A program made the position numbers and the translations under genes. From Desulfocurvibacter africanus subsp. africanus DSM 2603 (GTDB lineage Bacteria > Desulfobacterota > Desulfovibrionia > Desulfovibrionales > Desulfovibrionaceae), in contig NZ_KE383873.1 in the NCBI RefSeq assembly GCF_000422545.1, positions 1 through 64,000 of the forward strand: a stretch of 64,000 nt of DNA, given 5' to 3'. Under the pieces are notes generated by a model that was not told the origin of the DNA, ran no database searches, and saw only the letters and a program-made list of their open reading frames with translations. Below are positions 46,491 to 54,651 of this stretch, one piece after another. Within the stretch, counting starts at the first letter, position 1. Each line of letters begins with the position of its first letter.

Positions 46491-47204
46491 CTACTCTCCA
46501 AAGATGCGCTCCAATCTCTCCAGGTCGTTGACTACCAGGAACGAGCCGCCGCCTTGCTCTACACGGGCACGCCACTCTTCCAGCCTCTGCTGGTACTTGC
46601 GCGGGTCGATCTGATCGTTGCGCAGCTTGGTCACATTGAGGGCCACCACGCGGATGCCAGCCAGATCCATAGGAAAGTCGCGCTCATAGCCTGGCTTAAG
46701 CTCCTCCTGCATGTCGGAGAAAACGAGGATGGTCTTGCGCCCCGCGCCGGTTTCGTCGATGAACTCGGCGGCCTGAAGTATTCCGCCGGTGATGTCCGTG
46801 TACGGGCTCCCGTTCAGGTTGACCACGGCGGCGCGCAAGGCGCTCAGAAAAGCCCGCTTCTGGTCGTTGACGGTGGAGGGCCTGCTATCAAAGGTCACCT
46901 TGGCCAACAGGTCCTTTTCGCTGAAGCTGGCCGTGTCGATGCGACCCACGGCCAGCGAGTCGCCCGGCTGCAGCCTGGCCAACAGCCAGTGGACGATTGC
47001 CTGGGCCTTGTCCAACTCTTGTTGATAAGTGCCGGAGGTGTCCAGGAGCATGTAGATAGCCTGGGCATGGCTGGTGGTGTCAGGGCAGCCGGTTAAAGCC
47101 ACGGCGGCCAACAGCGTTGCAGCCAATACCGCAAGTCGGATCGGCCTCAGGCCAAATCGGGCGAGGCGGCGCATGAACAAGGGGGGGCGGATGATTGCGC
47201 GCAT
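46491..47204 (-). CDS. VWA-domain lipoprotein
   Basis: A 237-residue predicted lipoprotein. The signal peptide ends at the lipobox ALTGC with Cys at about 40. The rest is a von Willebrand A domain: the metal-ion site begins AIYMLLDTSGTY with D55-x-S57-x-T59, and later blocks include ITGGILQAAEFI and TILVFSDMQEEL. It should bind a divalent ion and a protein partner in the periplasm or at the envelope. It starts ten bases after the stop of the coiled-coil membrane protein gene, so the two form one operon. The start MRAIIRPP has an AGAGGA site; a Met at residue 11 is an alternative. Confidence 0.83.
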   Translation of the reverse strand: MRAIIRPPLFMRRLARFGLRPIRLAVLAATLLAAVALTGCPDTTSHAQAIYMLLDTSGTYQQELDKAQAIVHWLLARLQPGDSLAVGRIDTASFSEKDLLAKVTFDSRPSTVNDQKRAFLSALRAAVVNLNGSPYTDITGGILQAAEFIDETGAGRKTILVFSDMQEELKPGYERDFPMDLAGIRVVALNVTKLRNDQIDPRKYQQRLEEWRARVEQGGGSFLVVNDLERLERIFGE

Positions 47205-47214
47205 GCTGTTCCTC

Positions 47215-48723
47215 TCAGGCCGATTTGGTAGCGCCGTCGCTGTCGGTCAGACTTGGGGCGCCGCATGTCTCAAACACGTCATGCTGATCATCGCCCTCGC
47301 TGATAGATGCGGGGACTGCCGGCTCAATTCGTACGTATCTGGATTCCTTGCACACAAGCAGGCGGCATTCGATCCAGAGCGGGAAGAAGATGAGCACGTC
47401 GTACAACGCAACCGTGAGCTTGCCCAGGGTCAGGCACAGGCTGCCCAGAACCCGCAGCAGCCAGGCCGTGATCTGCACCAGGCCAAGCAGGATCATGCCT
47501 GTCACGGTGCGGGCCGAGTGTATGAACGACTCCAGGGGAATGGCCACGAAGGTCAAGGCGAAGGGCAGGATGAAGCCGAGCACCATCTGGCCCGCTGTGG
47601 GTATCCAGGCGTAGGCGCCAGTGCGTACCAGGTGTTCCGCGCCGGACAGGGTCTGGCGCAGAGCCTCGTTATCCGCCGCGATGCGGTCGCGCATGAAGGC
47701 CAGGGCCGACTCCACTCCGGCCAAAGTCAGCAGGAGGGCGAAGGCGATCCAGCCTAGGCGCCTGCGCATGCGATCGTCCATCATGGTGATGAGCGGGAAA
47801 AGCCTGGTGATGCGCAGGGCCTCCATGAGGAACAGGCCCATGGCCGCTTCCACGAGGATGATGACCATGGCCGCGACGTTGGAGGTCTTGAACGGCCCAA
47901 GGTAGCTGCCGCCGCCCACCATCTCGGACATGGGCAGGGCGATTAGATTGAAGTTGATGACCGCGCCGCCCATGGCGATGAGCAGCACCAGGAGCGAAAT
48001 GAAGAACTGGGTCATGGCTGAGGATGACAGCTTGTGCAGACTCTTGTCCGACTGGCGGCGAATCTGCTCGTACTCTTCCATCCGGCGATCCGCCATGGCC
48101 GCCCGCTCGGGCAAACCTGCCACGGTCCGGCCTACGTCACGCAAGTATCCCGAGAGTTCCCGCCAGCGCGGAGCCATGCGGTGCAACAGGGCGTGCCGGC
48201 GTGCGCTCTGCTTGCGGTAGTCGTCCAGGACTTCCTTCTGCTGGCGCTTGAGGGTCTTGTGGATCTCGCCCAGCACGTTCCCGGCCATGCGGTCCTTGGC
48301 GCAATCCTCTAGTCCGGCAACGGTTTCCACGGCCTTGATCCAGGCCGTGGGAGCTGGCGGGACATCAACGGTGGACTGATAATCCACGTCCACGCGTTCG
48401 ACCAAGTCCGCAATTTTGCGTTGCAGAGCCGGAAATCCAGCCAAGTCGCGAGACAAGATGGTCTGGATGCGCTGGAACTCGCGCTCCAGTTCGGTTTCCG
48501 CCTCCAACTCGCCCCGTGCCAGGAGCACATCGCGGTTGCGCTGGCGCAGCAGGGCCTCCGTGGACTTCACGGCGCGTGCGCTCAGGCGCAAAGCATTGTG
48601 CGCCACGCGGCTGGCGCTGATAATGGCATGCTGGGCGGGGTGCCGTCCGAAATACAGGGCGACCATGAGCAGGGCCGCGCCGACGAGCAGGCTTATGGCG
48701 GTGTAGTCTTGCAGGAAGTTCAT
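47215..48723 (-). CDS. Multi-spanning membrane protein with a large coiled-coil region
   Basis: A 502-residue protein I do not recognise. One helix near the N-terminus (about 8-26) is followed by some 210 residues of charged helical sequence with coiled-coil character (ARGELEAETELEREFQRIQT; MADRRMEEYEQIRRQSDKSL), then about five or six more membrane segments between residues 240 and 460, and a polar Asp/Ser-rich tail. The arrangement recalls stator-like or mechanosensing membrane proteins (MotA/TolQ-type helices), but no signature residue supports that. It directly precedes the VWA lipoprotein gene. The start MNFLQDYT has GGAGG about eight bases before it. Confidence 0.68.
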   Translation of the reverse strand: MNFLQDYTAISLLVGAALLMVALYFGRHPAQHAIISASRVAHNALRLSARAVKSTEALLRQRNRDVLLARGELEAETELEREFQRIQTILSRDLAGFPALQRKIADLVERVDVDYQSTVDVPPAPTAWIKAVETVAGLEDCAKDRMAGNVLGEIHKTLKRQQKEVLDDYRKQSARRHALLHRMAPRWRELSGYLRDVGRTVAGLPERAAMADRRMEEYEQIRRQSDKSLHKLSSSAMTQFFISLLVLLIAMGGAVINFNLIALPMSEMVGGGSYLGPFKTSNVAAMVIILVEAAMGLFLMEALRITRLFPLITMMDDRMRRRLGWIAFALLLTLAGVESALAFMRDRIAADNEALRQTLSGAEHLVRTGAYAWIPTAGQMVLGFILPFALTFVAIPLESFIHSARTVTGMILLGLVQITAWLLRVLGSLCLTLGKLTVALYDVLIFFPLWIECRLLVCKESRYVRIEPAVPASISEGDDQHDVFETCGAPSLTDSDGATKSA

Positions 48724-48800
48724 GCTATCATCCTCCAACAAGTGTCTTACAAAACCCATGCCGTTACGGCAGGTTGCAGCAATTCCCTCGTAAACCATAA

Positions 48801-48932
48801 GTTACAGGTCCGAACGCGTTTTCCAATCCACCAATGCTGGAAGATCTTCTGCCAATATGGGAACAAGAAGAACCAAATATTGCTCACGCTCCAGCGGAGA
48901 CATTCGTTTGGTACATCAATTACGATGATTAA
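48801..48932 (+). pseudogene. Possible gene remnant of 43 codons, AT-richer than its surroundings
   Basis: An open frame ending at TAA encodes a protein-like segment that includes PMLEDLLPIWEQEEPNIAHA and ETFVWYINYDD. Its base composition is clearly lower in GC than neighbouring genes, and there is no ribosome site (the only ATG is at 48834). It looks like the tail of a lost, possibly foreign, gene. It lies 45 bp upstream of repeat copy 6. Function unknown. Confidence 0.3.
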
Positions 48933-48977
48933 GTGCTCGCAGTGGCAGCCAAGTCATGACGCGCTTTGGCAGGCTCA

Positions 48978-49106
48978 CTAGAGCAGATTGCTTTTAAGAC
49001 GCCCGCTCCGGCGTTGACGGCGCAAGTGAATTGCGCCTGCGCCTACGTAGCGGCAAGCCATGCCGACGCATGGCTCGCAGAGCATTTTCAAAAGCAAAAT
49101 GCTCTA
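48978..49106 (+). repeat. Interspersed ~128-bp repeat, copy 6
   Basis: Complete copy with both TA-bounded ends. The central palindrome has one change (GGCTCGC). The spacer is GCCTACGTAGC. It lies between the 5' end of the coiled-coil membrane protein gene (minus strand) and the 3' end of the hybrid kinase gene, with its AAAATGCTCTA end facing that stop codon about 160 bp away. Confidence 0.93.
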
Positions 49107-49264
49107 AACCGCCTATTGCGAGAAACCATATTGAAGATGGATGCGGCTTTAAAGGCAGGGTTTATAGCAAGCTATAATGAACCGCGGACCTGGGCGTGTC
49201 TTATTCGAGAATGGTCCGGCAGGTGAGGAGGGCAAAACCTGCCCCATTCCTTGTGCTGGATGCT

Positions 49265-51412
49265 CTAACTTTGGCCCAGGGCGCGGCCCTTTAAAGCCTC
49301 GCGCACGGAGCGCAGCAACTCTTCGCGGCCAAAGGGCTTGGGCAGGAAACCGGTCATGCCGGCATCCATGATGTTGCTGCGGTCTCCTTCCAGAGCATAG
49401 GCCGTGACCGCCACCACAGGCAGGTCGCGTGGGGTGTTTCCTGCCTGACCGGAACGAATGCGGTTCAGGGCCTCCAGTCCATCCATGAGCGGCATCTGGA
49501 TGTCCATGAGCACCAGATCCACATGTTCTCTGGCCAGCAAATCCAAGGCTTCCTGGCCGTCGCAGGCCTCCAGCACGCGCAAACCCTCGCGCTCCAGGAG
49601 ATGGCGCACCATGAGCCGGTTGGTGGCCTCGTCCTCGGCATGCAGCACCGTGGTCCTCTCGGGCATGGCCAACCCCAGTGGTTTGGTCGACTTCTTGGTT
49701 GCGGGTTGTATCGCGCGGGGCAAGCTGATCGTGAAGTGGAACAGGCTGCCACGGCCGACGGAGCTCTCGGCCTCGATGCGCCCGCCCAGCTTGCTCACGA
49801 TGTGCTTGGCTATGGCCAATCCCAAGCCTGCGCCTCCGTAGCGCTTGGTCAGATAGTTCTCGCCCAGGTTGAAGCCCTCGAAAACCTCAGCCAGCTTGTC
49901 ATTGGGGATGCCGATGCCCGTGTCGGAAACAAGGAATGTGACGGGCAAGGCCGCACCGTCCTGTCTATCCTTCTCGGCCAGGCGCACCTCCAACCGTACC
50001 GAGCCCGACTCCGTGAACTTGACCGCGTTGTCCAGGAGGTTGATGAGCACTTGCTTGAGGCGCAATTCGTCTCCCAGGAATTGGCCGGATAGGGCCGGGT
50101 CCACGCTGGCCGAGAAATCCAAGCCCTTGAGCCGCGCGCGCACGGAGAAGAAGCGCGCGACCGAATCCACTGCTTCGGCCAGGCCGAAGGGTCGACTGAT
50201 GGGTTCGAAGCGCTTACGCTCAAGGGTGGACAGCTCCAGCAGGTCGTTCACGAGCCCTAGCAGATCATGGGCCGAGGCGCGAGCCAGCTCCAGAAAATTG
50301 CGCTCCTCCGGTTCCGAGCGGGATATGAGCAGCAGCTCGATCATGCCCACGATGCCGTTCAGGGGCGTGCGCAGTTCGTGGCTCATGTTGGCCAGGAACT
50401 GGGACTTGGCCCTGTCGGCAACTTCGGCTTTCTGGCGGGCCTGTACAAGCTCTTGTTCGGCTTTCTTGCGCTCGGTGATGTCCAGCGAGAAGCCGCCCAC
50501 ACCCTCCACCAGACCTGACTCGTTGAGAACCGGAAACAGGATGGTGTCGAAGCAGCGCAGGACGCCGCCCAGATAAAGCTTGTCTTCAATGCGCAGCGGC
50601 TTGCCAGATTCAGCAACCTGCCGCATGTACTCGAGGAAAGACCGAGCTTTCTCCTCACCGAAAATCTCGCTCACGTGACGGCCCACCACATCCACATAGC
50701 GCTGGCCCATCAGCGATTCCCAATCTGGATTGACCAGGCTTAGGCGGCCGTCAAGGTCGGTGATGTGCAACGGGCACGGAATGTTATCCAGGAAGCTCCA
50801 CAGGAAGGTGTGCAGCTTGCGGTAGCGGACTTCCTTCTCCAGGTAGTCGGTCAGGTCCGTCACGATAACGTGCAGCAGATCCTTGCGGCACAGGCGGATG
50901 GGGCTGGCGATGATTTCCACGTCGCGCGGAGCGCCCTCGCGGGCCATGTGCCGCGAGATAATGCGCTGTGCGGACTTTGCATGGGACAGGGCCAATTCGG
51001 ATGGGGGCTGGCCATTTTTGGGTACGGTCAGGTCCAGGAGCTTGCTGCCGGCTATATCGTTTCGGCCGTAGAAGTCTCGGGCGCTGGCATTGGCCTCCAC
51101 GATGGCCAAGGTCCCCGGGTCCACCAGCAGCATTGGGTTCAGATTGCTGCCAAACAGGCCCTGGTAAACACGGACTTGTTCCTCGATGGATCGCCTATAA
51201 CCGCATACCAGCCTGTAGAGCACCAGAGTGGTGATGACCACGAACAGCAGGCCCTTGACCGTTTGCAGTCCCTGGGGTGGATGGTCCGCGTATAAATGAG
51301 AGAGTATGCTGTCGGAAACGAAAATCCAGGCTCCAGCCAGCAGAAAGTAGAGCAGGACGACTCGCAGGATGCCCGCATCAAGGGACATGGAAAGAGACAG
51401 CAGTTTGCGCAT
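49265..51412 (-). CDS. Hybrid sensor histidine kinase with two PAS domains and a receiver
   Basis: A 715-residue membrane-bound kinase. Two membrane helices (about 13-35 and 52-70) are followed by PAS-like domains (about 80-200 and 210-330, the second ending VGGFSLDITERKKAEQELVQ), the dimerisation domain with phospho-His in FLANMSHELRTPLNGIV, the ATP-binding domain (N-box INLLDNAVKFTES, G-boxes DTGIGIP and YGGAGLGLAIAKHI) and a C-terminal receiver with phospho-Asp in LVLMDIQMPLMDG. A further phosphotransfer protein is expected. No HPt domain or separate regulator is next to it. Confidence 0.93.
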   Translation of the reverse strand: MRKLLSLSMSLDAGILRVVLLYFLLAGAWIFVSDSILSHLYADHPPQGLQTVKGLLFVVITTLVLYRLVCGYRRSIEEQVRVYQGLFGSNLNPMLLVDPGTLAIVEANASARDFYGRNDIAGSKLLDLTVPKNGQPPSELALSHAKSAQRIISRHMAREGAPRDVEIIASPIRLCRKDLLHVIVTDLTDYLEKEVRYRKLHTFLWSFLDNIPCPLHITDLDGRLSLVNPDWESLMGQRYVDVVGRHVSEIFGEEKARSFLEYMRQVAESGKPLRIEDKLYLGGVLRCFDTILFPVLNESGLVEGVGGFSLDITERKKAEQELVQARQKAEVADRAKSQFLANMSHELRTPLNGIVGMIELLLISRSEPEERNFLELARASAHDLLGLVNDLLELSTLERKRFEPISRPFGLAEAVDSVARFFSVRARLKGLDFSASVDPALSGQFLGDELRLKQVLINLLDNAVKFTESGSVRLEVRLAEKDRQDGAALPVTFLVSDTGIGIPNDKLAEVFEGFNLGENYLTKRYGGAGLGLAIAKHIVSKLGGRIEAESSVGRGSLFHFTISLPRAIQPATKKSTKPLGLAMPERTTVLHAEDEATNRLMVRHLLEREGLRVLEACDGQEALDLLAREHVDLVLMDIQMPLMDGLEALNRIRSGQAGNTPRDLPVVAVTAYALEGDRSNIMDAGMTGFLPKPFGREELLRSVREALKGRALGQS

Positions 51413-51661
51413 CGTTTACAAAGCCAGCTATAGGTCAAGACAGTGTTTGATAACTGCTCAACGATGTGGACCCTTGCGGGTTCTGTATATTGGCTTTGTA
51501 GACCCTGCTTTGGGAAAGCACAAGGAAAAATGGTCGCGCGCAGGTTATGCACCGGAAAGACGCCAGGCGGTTGCGTCTTCTCGGCACATTCGCCCCGGCA
51601 GGAAGCTTGGCTTTGTGCCGATTCCAGGCAGGTTTTAGATCCGGTTCTGGAAGATGTTGTC
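51413..51661. other. Upstream region of the hybrid kinase
   Basis: About 250 bp between the hybrid kinase start and repeat copy 7. No supported gene; it should hold the kinase promoter, but none is clear by eye. Confidence 0.35.
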
Positions 51662-51790
51662 TAGAGCAGATTGCTTTTAAGACGCCCGCTCCGGCGTTGA
51701 CGGCGCAAGTGAATTGCGCCTACGCCGAAGCTAGCGACAAGCCATGCCGACGCATGGCTTGCAGAGCATTTTCAAAAGCAAAATGCTCTA
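51662..51790 (+). repeat. Interspersed ~128-bp repeat, copy 7
   Basis: Complete copy with TA-bounded ends and the GCCGAAGCTAGC-type spacer shared with copies 1 and 4. Its AAAATGCTCTA end lies two bases from the TAA stop of the minus-strand Zra-like kinase gene. Confidence 0.94.
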
Positions 51791-51792
51791 AA

Positions 51793-53553
51793 TTAGGCCG
51801 GAGGCAGAAAGACGCGCACAACAGCGCCTCGACCTTCCTCGCTTTCGATCTCCAGATGGCCGCCGTGATCCTGCACGAGCTTGTGGGCAATGGCCAATCC
51901 CAAGCCCGTGCCTTGGGCGCGGGTTGTGAAGAACGGCTCCAGGGCATGCTCACGGGCATCGGGACTGAAGCCGCGGCCGTTGTCGGCCACGGATAGAAGT
52001 ATGTCGTTCCCGGCGGGCTCCGCAGTTACGGTTACCTGGCCTCCGGTTGCGGGCAGTGCGGCCAGGCTGTTCATGATAAGGTTGAGCAGAACCTGCTTGA
52101 GGCCGTCGGAATCGGCGTGCACGCTCGGCGTGCGGGCTTCGAAACGCAGTTCGGCCCCGGCTTTCGCGGCCTCGCCCTCCAGCAGTCGTCGCAGATCCTC
52201 GAACAGGGCCGTCGTATCCACATCCTGGGGAGTCAAGCTCTGGGGCCTGGCCAGGAAAAGCATGTCGGTAATGACTTTGTTCAGCCGGTCGGCCTCTCGG
52301 ACCATGGTCCGGGCGTATTCCTCGTCTGGCTGAACGCCCTGCAGTTTTTTGAGGAAGAATTGCGCGAAACCGCGCAGGGCCGAGAGCGGATTGCGTATCT
52401 CATGGGCCACGCCGGCGGCCAGCCGACCCACGGCGGCCAGCTTCTCGGCCTCGGCCAGGCTGCGTTCCAGGGCCTTGAGCCGCGTGCGGTCGCGCACGAG
52501 CACCAGGCTGGAACCTGGGCCATCGTCCGCTTCGCCCACTGACCGCCGTAGTACTTCCAAGCGCTTGCTTCCCAGTTCGGTTTCGGCCCAGGCTTCGCCA
52601 CCGTTTTCCTCATTGATCGCTTGCCCCAAGGGCAGCCAGTCAAGAGTTGAACCCACGAGCGTGCCTGGCGCGCGCTCCAGAATGGCGTGAGCCGCCGGGT
52701 TGGCCGCGCGCACGACGCCCTGGCCGTCGAGGCTCAACAAGCCGTCGGGCATGTCGTCCAGCAGGCGGGCGTGGAAACGCTGCAGGGCCTGATAAGCCCG
52801 AGACTGCTCGCGTCGGCGAAGATAATAGGTGAAGAAGGCCAGGAATCCGGCAGCCGCGGCCAGTATGAAACCGGTCTGGTATATGGCCGTGCGCTGGAAC
52901 TCGTTGTATAAGCCCAGGTATTCCTCCACGCCCAGGCCCATGACCAGGTACAGCACGGAAGGCCGTCGCCCGCCGGTCATGGGCTGTCCGTCAGGAGAAC
53001 GCTCAAAGCCTCGGGACTCGGGCAGGTCGTGATCCTGCATGCCTTGGCAGAAACGGGCCACGGCTGGTCTGGCACGTTGTGCCAGATACAGCACGCGCTC
53101 GCCGTTCTGCACCTGCAACGAGTACCAGAGACCCGTCTCGCGCAGCCCGCGCAATCCTTCGGCCGATAATGCAAAGGCCCTGCCGGCTTCAGGTGAGGAT
53201 GAGATGATAATGTCGCCGCTTGTATCGAGCAGGCCAAGAAAGCGTACATCGCTGTCTTGGGTCAATTCAGTCAGTAGATCAGCGGTAAGGGAAGGAAGCG
53301 GTTCGTCCATGGATCCGTGAAAGCCGCGTCGTCGCATGGAATCTGGCCCCATGCGGCGCAGGGAGCCTTGCAGATGGGCCTGCGTGGAGCGCAACACTAC
53401 CTGGGCCGAGAGGAGCATGTGCCGCATGACCAGCTCTCGCTGCTGGCGCACGCTGTTCCAGGTGGCCAGAATGAGACTCGCGGCCACGATGCCCGTGGCT
53501 GCGATGGCCACCAGCAGGGGCAGTCTCCGGCTCTGGGTGACGCTGATCTCCAT
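51793..53553 (-). CDS. ZraS-like sensor histidine kinase
   Basis: A 586-residue membrane kinase. TM1 (about 10-30) and TM2 (about 210-232) flank a periplasmic sensor region of about 175 residues; a PAS domain (about 255-345) precedes the phospho-His in AAGVAHEIRNPLSALRGFAQ and the ATP-binding domain (NLIMNSLAALP, DNGRGFSPDA, GTGLGLAIAHKLV). This layout is that of NtrB/ZraS-type kinases that control sigma-54 regulators. It is downstream of the ZraP-like gene on the same strand, separated by 206 bp that contain a long hairpin. The ATG start at MEISVTQS is preferred over a GTG two codons earlier. The likely regulator is not adjacent. Confidence 0.9.
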   Translation of the reverse strand: MEISVTQSRRLPLLVAIAATGIVAASLILATWNSVRQQRELVMRHMLLSAQVVLRSTQAHLQGSLRRMGPDSMRRRGFHGSMDEPLPSLTADLLTELTQDSDVRFLGLLDTSGDIIISSSPEAGRAFALSAEGLRGLRETGLWYSLQVQNGERVLYLAQRARPAVARFCQGMQDHDLPESRGFERSPDGQPMTGGRRPSVLYLVMGLGVEEYLGLYNEFQRTAIYQTGFILAAAAGFLAFFTYYLRRREQSRAYQALQRFHARLLDDMPDGLLSLDGQGVVRAANPAAHAILERAPGTLVGSTLDWLPLGQAINEENGGEAWAETELGSKRLEVLRRSVGEADDGPGSSLVLVRDRTRLKALERSLAEAEKLAAVGRLAAGVAHEIRNPLSALRGFAQFFLKKLQGVQPDEEYARTMVREADRLNKVITDMLFLARPQSLTPQDVDTTALFEDLRRLLEGEAAKAGAELRFEARTPSVHADSDGLKQVLLNLIMNSLAALPATGGQVTVTAEPAGNDILLSVADNGRGFSPDAREHALEPFFTTRAQGTGLGLAIAHKLVQDHGGHLEIESEEGRGAVVRVFLPPA

Positions 53554-53703
53554 GGGCACCTCTTTCTTCCTGGCGCGTAGGCTGCGGTCTTGTCCTCGCG
53601 GCGGAACTGGTCACGGCCAAGCGCTAGCGGCTTTCCGCCTATCACATCTTTCTATTTATCCAGGCCCTTTTCCGCTTGGCCGGAGAGCGCCGGCAATGCG
53701 TTG

Positions 53704-53733
53704 GCGCGGAAGGAGGCCGTCCTCCCTCCGCGC
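53704..53733. other. Intercistronic hairpin between the ZraP-like and kinase genes
   Basis: GCGCGGAAGGAGG pairs with CCTCCCTCCGCGC (12 of 13 positions) around CCGT. It has no T-run on the minus strand and may stabilise the upstream message or partly terminate, which would give more ZraP-like protein than kinase. Confidence 0.5.
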
Positions 53734-53759
53734 GCTTTGTCACAGAGACGCTGGCTTGT

Positions 53760-54314
53760 CTATATGGCGGAGGCGGAGGGAGCCTTCTGCATGCGGCCGC
53801 CCAGGACGGCGGGGTCATGCATCATTTGCTTGCCGTTCATCATGCCCATACCGTGCTTCATGCCTTTGCCGCCCATCATGCCCTGGCTGCCCATCATGCC
53901 GCAACCACCCATGCGGCCCATGCCCATGCCGATCTGCGGGAGGCCTTCCTTCTTGAGGGCCGCGTTAAGGGCCTCGCGCTCGGCGTACTGCTTGGCACGC
54001 AGAGTCTTGAGTTCGGCCACGAGTTGGCTGATGCGCTCGGGCTTGGTGTTCGGGTTGGCGGAAAGAGCGTTCAGTTCGGTCTGTTTGGCCCACATGTCCT
54101 CGCGCACGGCATGGGTCTTCTTCTGGTGCTCGGACATGATCTTGTCGAACTTGGCCTGCTGCTCCGGCGTCAGGGCCGGGGCCTGGACCTGGGCCTTTCC
54201 AGCATCGGTGGCGGAGCCGTGATCGTGCGTAGCGGTTTGGGCCAGAGCCAACGAAGCGGAAAGCAGGACAGCCATGCCTGTGAGAGCGAAAATGCGCAGC
54301 GACTTGCAATTCAT
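53760..54314 (-). CDS. ZraP-like periplasmic metal-binding protein
   Basis: A 184-residue exported protein. A signal peptide ends near SLALAQ; the mature part begins with a His-containing segment (THDHGS), then a helical CpxP/Spy/ZraP-type region (LTPEQQAKFDKIMSEHQKKT, MWAKQTELNALSANPNTKPE with the LxxLRAK-type helix) and a C-terminal Gly/Met/His-rich tail (GMGMGRMGGCGMMGSQGMMG and more). In the Zra system the corresponding protein is a zinc-dependent chaperone and negative modulator. It precedes the Zra-like kinase, and its promoter looks sigma-54-dependent. Confidence 0.85.
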   Translation of the reverse strand: MNCKSLRIFALTGMAVLLSASLALAQTATHDHGSATDAGKAQVQAPALTPEQQAKFDKIMSEHQKKTHAVREDMWAKQTELNALSANPNTKPERISQLVAELKTLRAKQYAEREALNAALKKEGLPQIGMGMGRMGGCGMMGSQGMMGGKGMKHGMGMMNGKQMMHDPAVLGGRMQKAPSASAI

Positions 54315-54366
54315 GAGTATCTCTCCATATCAAGGGGGTTTTACAATTCGGACTTGCTGCCTATAG

Positions 54367-54382
54367 AGCAGAGTCTGTGCCA
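54367..54382 (-). promoter_or_regulatory. Candidate sigma-54 (-24/-12) promoter of the ZraP-like gene
   Basis: On the minus strand TGGCAC-AGACT-CTGC matches the consensus TGGCAC-N5-TTGC except for one base, with the essential GG and GC at the right spacing. The predicted start point is about 40 bases before the ATG. A nearby sigma-54 regulator and a ZraS-like kinase support it. Confidence 0.65.
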
Positions 54383-54465
54383 GTAGTTAAAACTCAATTA
54401 ATACAGTATGTTGCCTTCATGGTGCGAGCCCAAGGCCTTTGTTACGACCAGTTATGTGCAACAGA

Positions 54466-54480
54466 CTGCACCTTGTGCAG
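54466..54480. promoter_or_regulatory. Candidate activator-binding palindrome (proximal)
   Basis: CTGCAC-CTT-GTGCAG is a perfect palindrome about 100 bp upstream of the sigma-54-like promoter; it resembles NtrC-family sites (TGCACC-N5-GGTGCA) in its half-sites. It lies about 42 bp, four helix turns, from the second palindrome. An additional half site GTGCA stands at 54456..54460. It could instead serve the NifU-like gene on the other strand. Confidence 0.45.
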
Positions 54481-54509
54481 CAAGTGCTCCGATATTGTGT
54501 AAGGTATGT

Positions 54510-54521
54510 TGCACATGTGCA
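54510..54521. promoter_or_regulatory. Candidate activator-binding palindrome (distal)
   Basis: TGCACATGTGCA is a perfect 12-bp palindrome with the same TGCAC/GTGCA half sites, centred about 42 bp from the proximal one and about 145 bp from the sigma-54-like promoter. Confidence 0.45.
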
Positions 54522-54651
54522 GCACTGTTCTATTAGCGGATGCTCACTTCGGCCTGCCGCGCCATGCGGCCGTAACCGCCCGATCATCAAATTGACAAGC
54601 AGGGGTAAAGGAAGTAGCAGCAATCCCAACATGACGCTCAGGGATACAACG

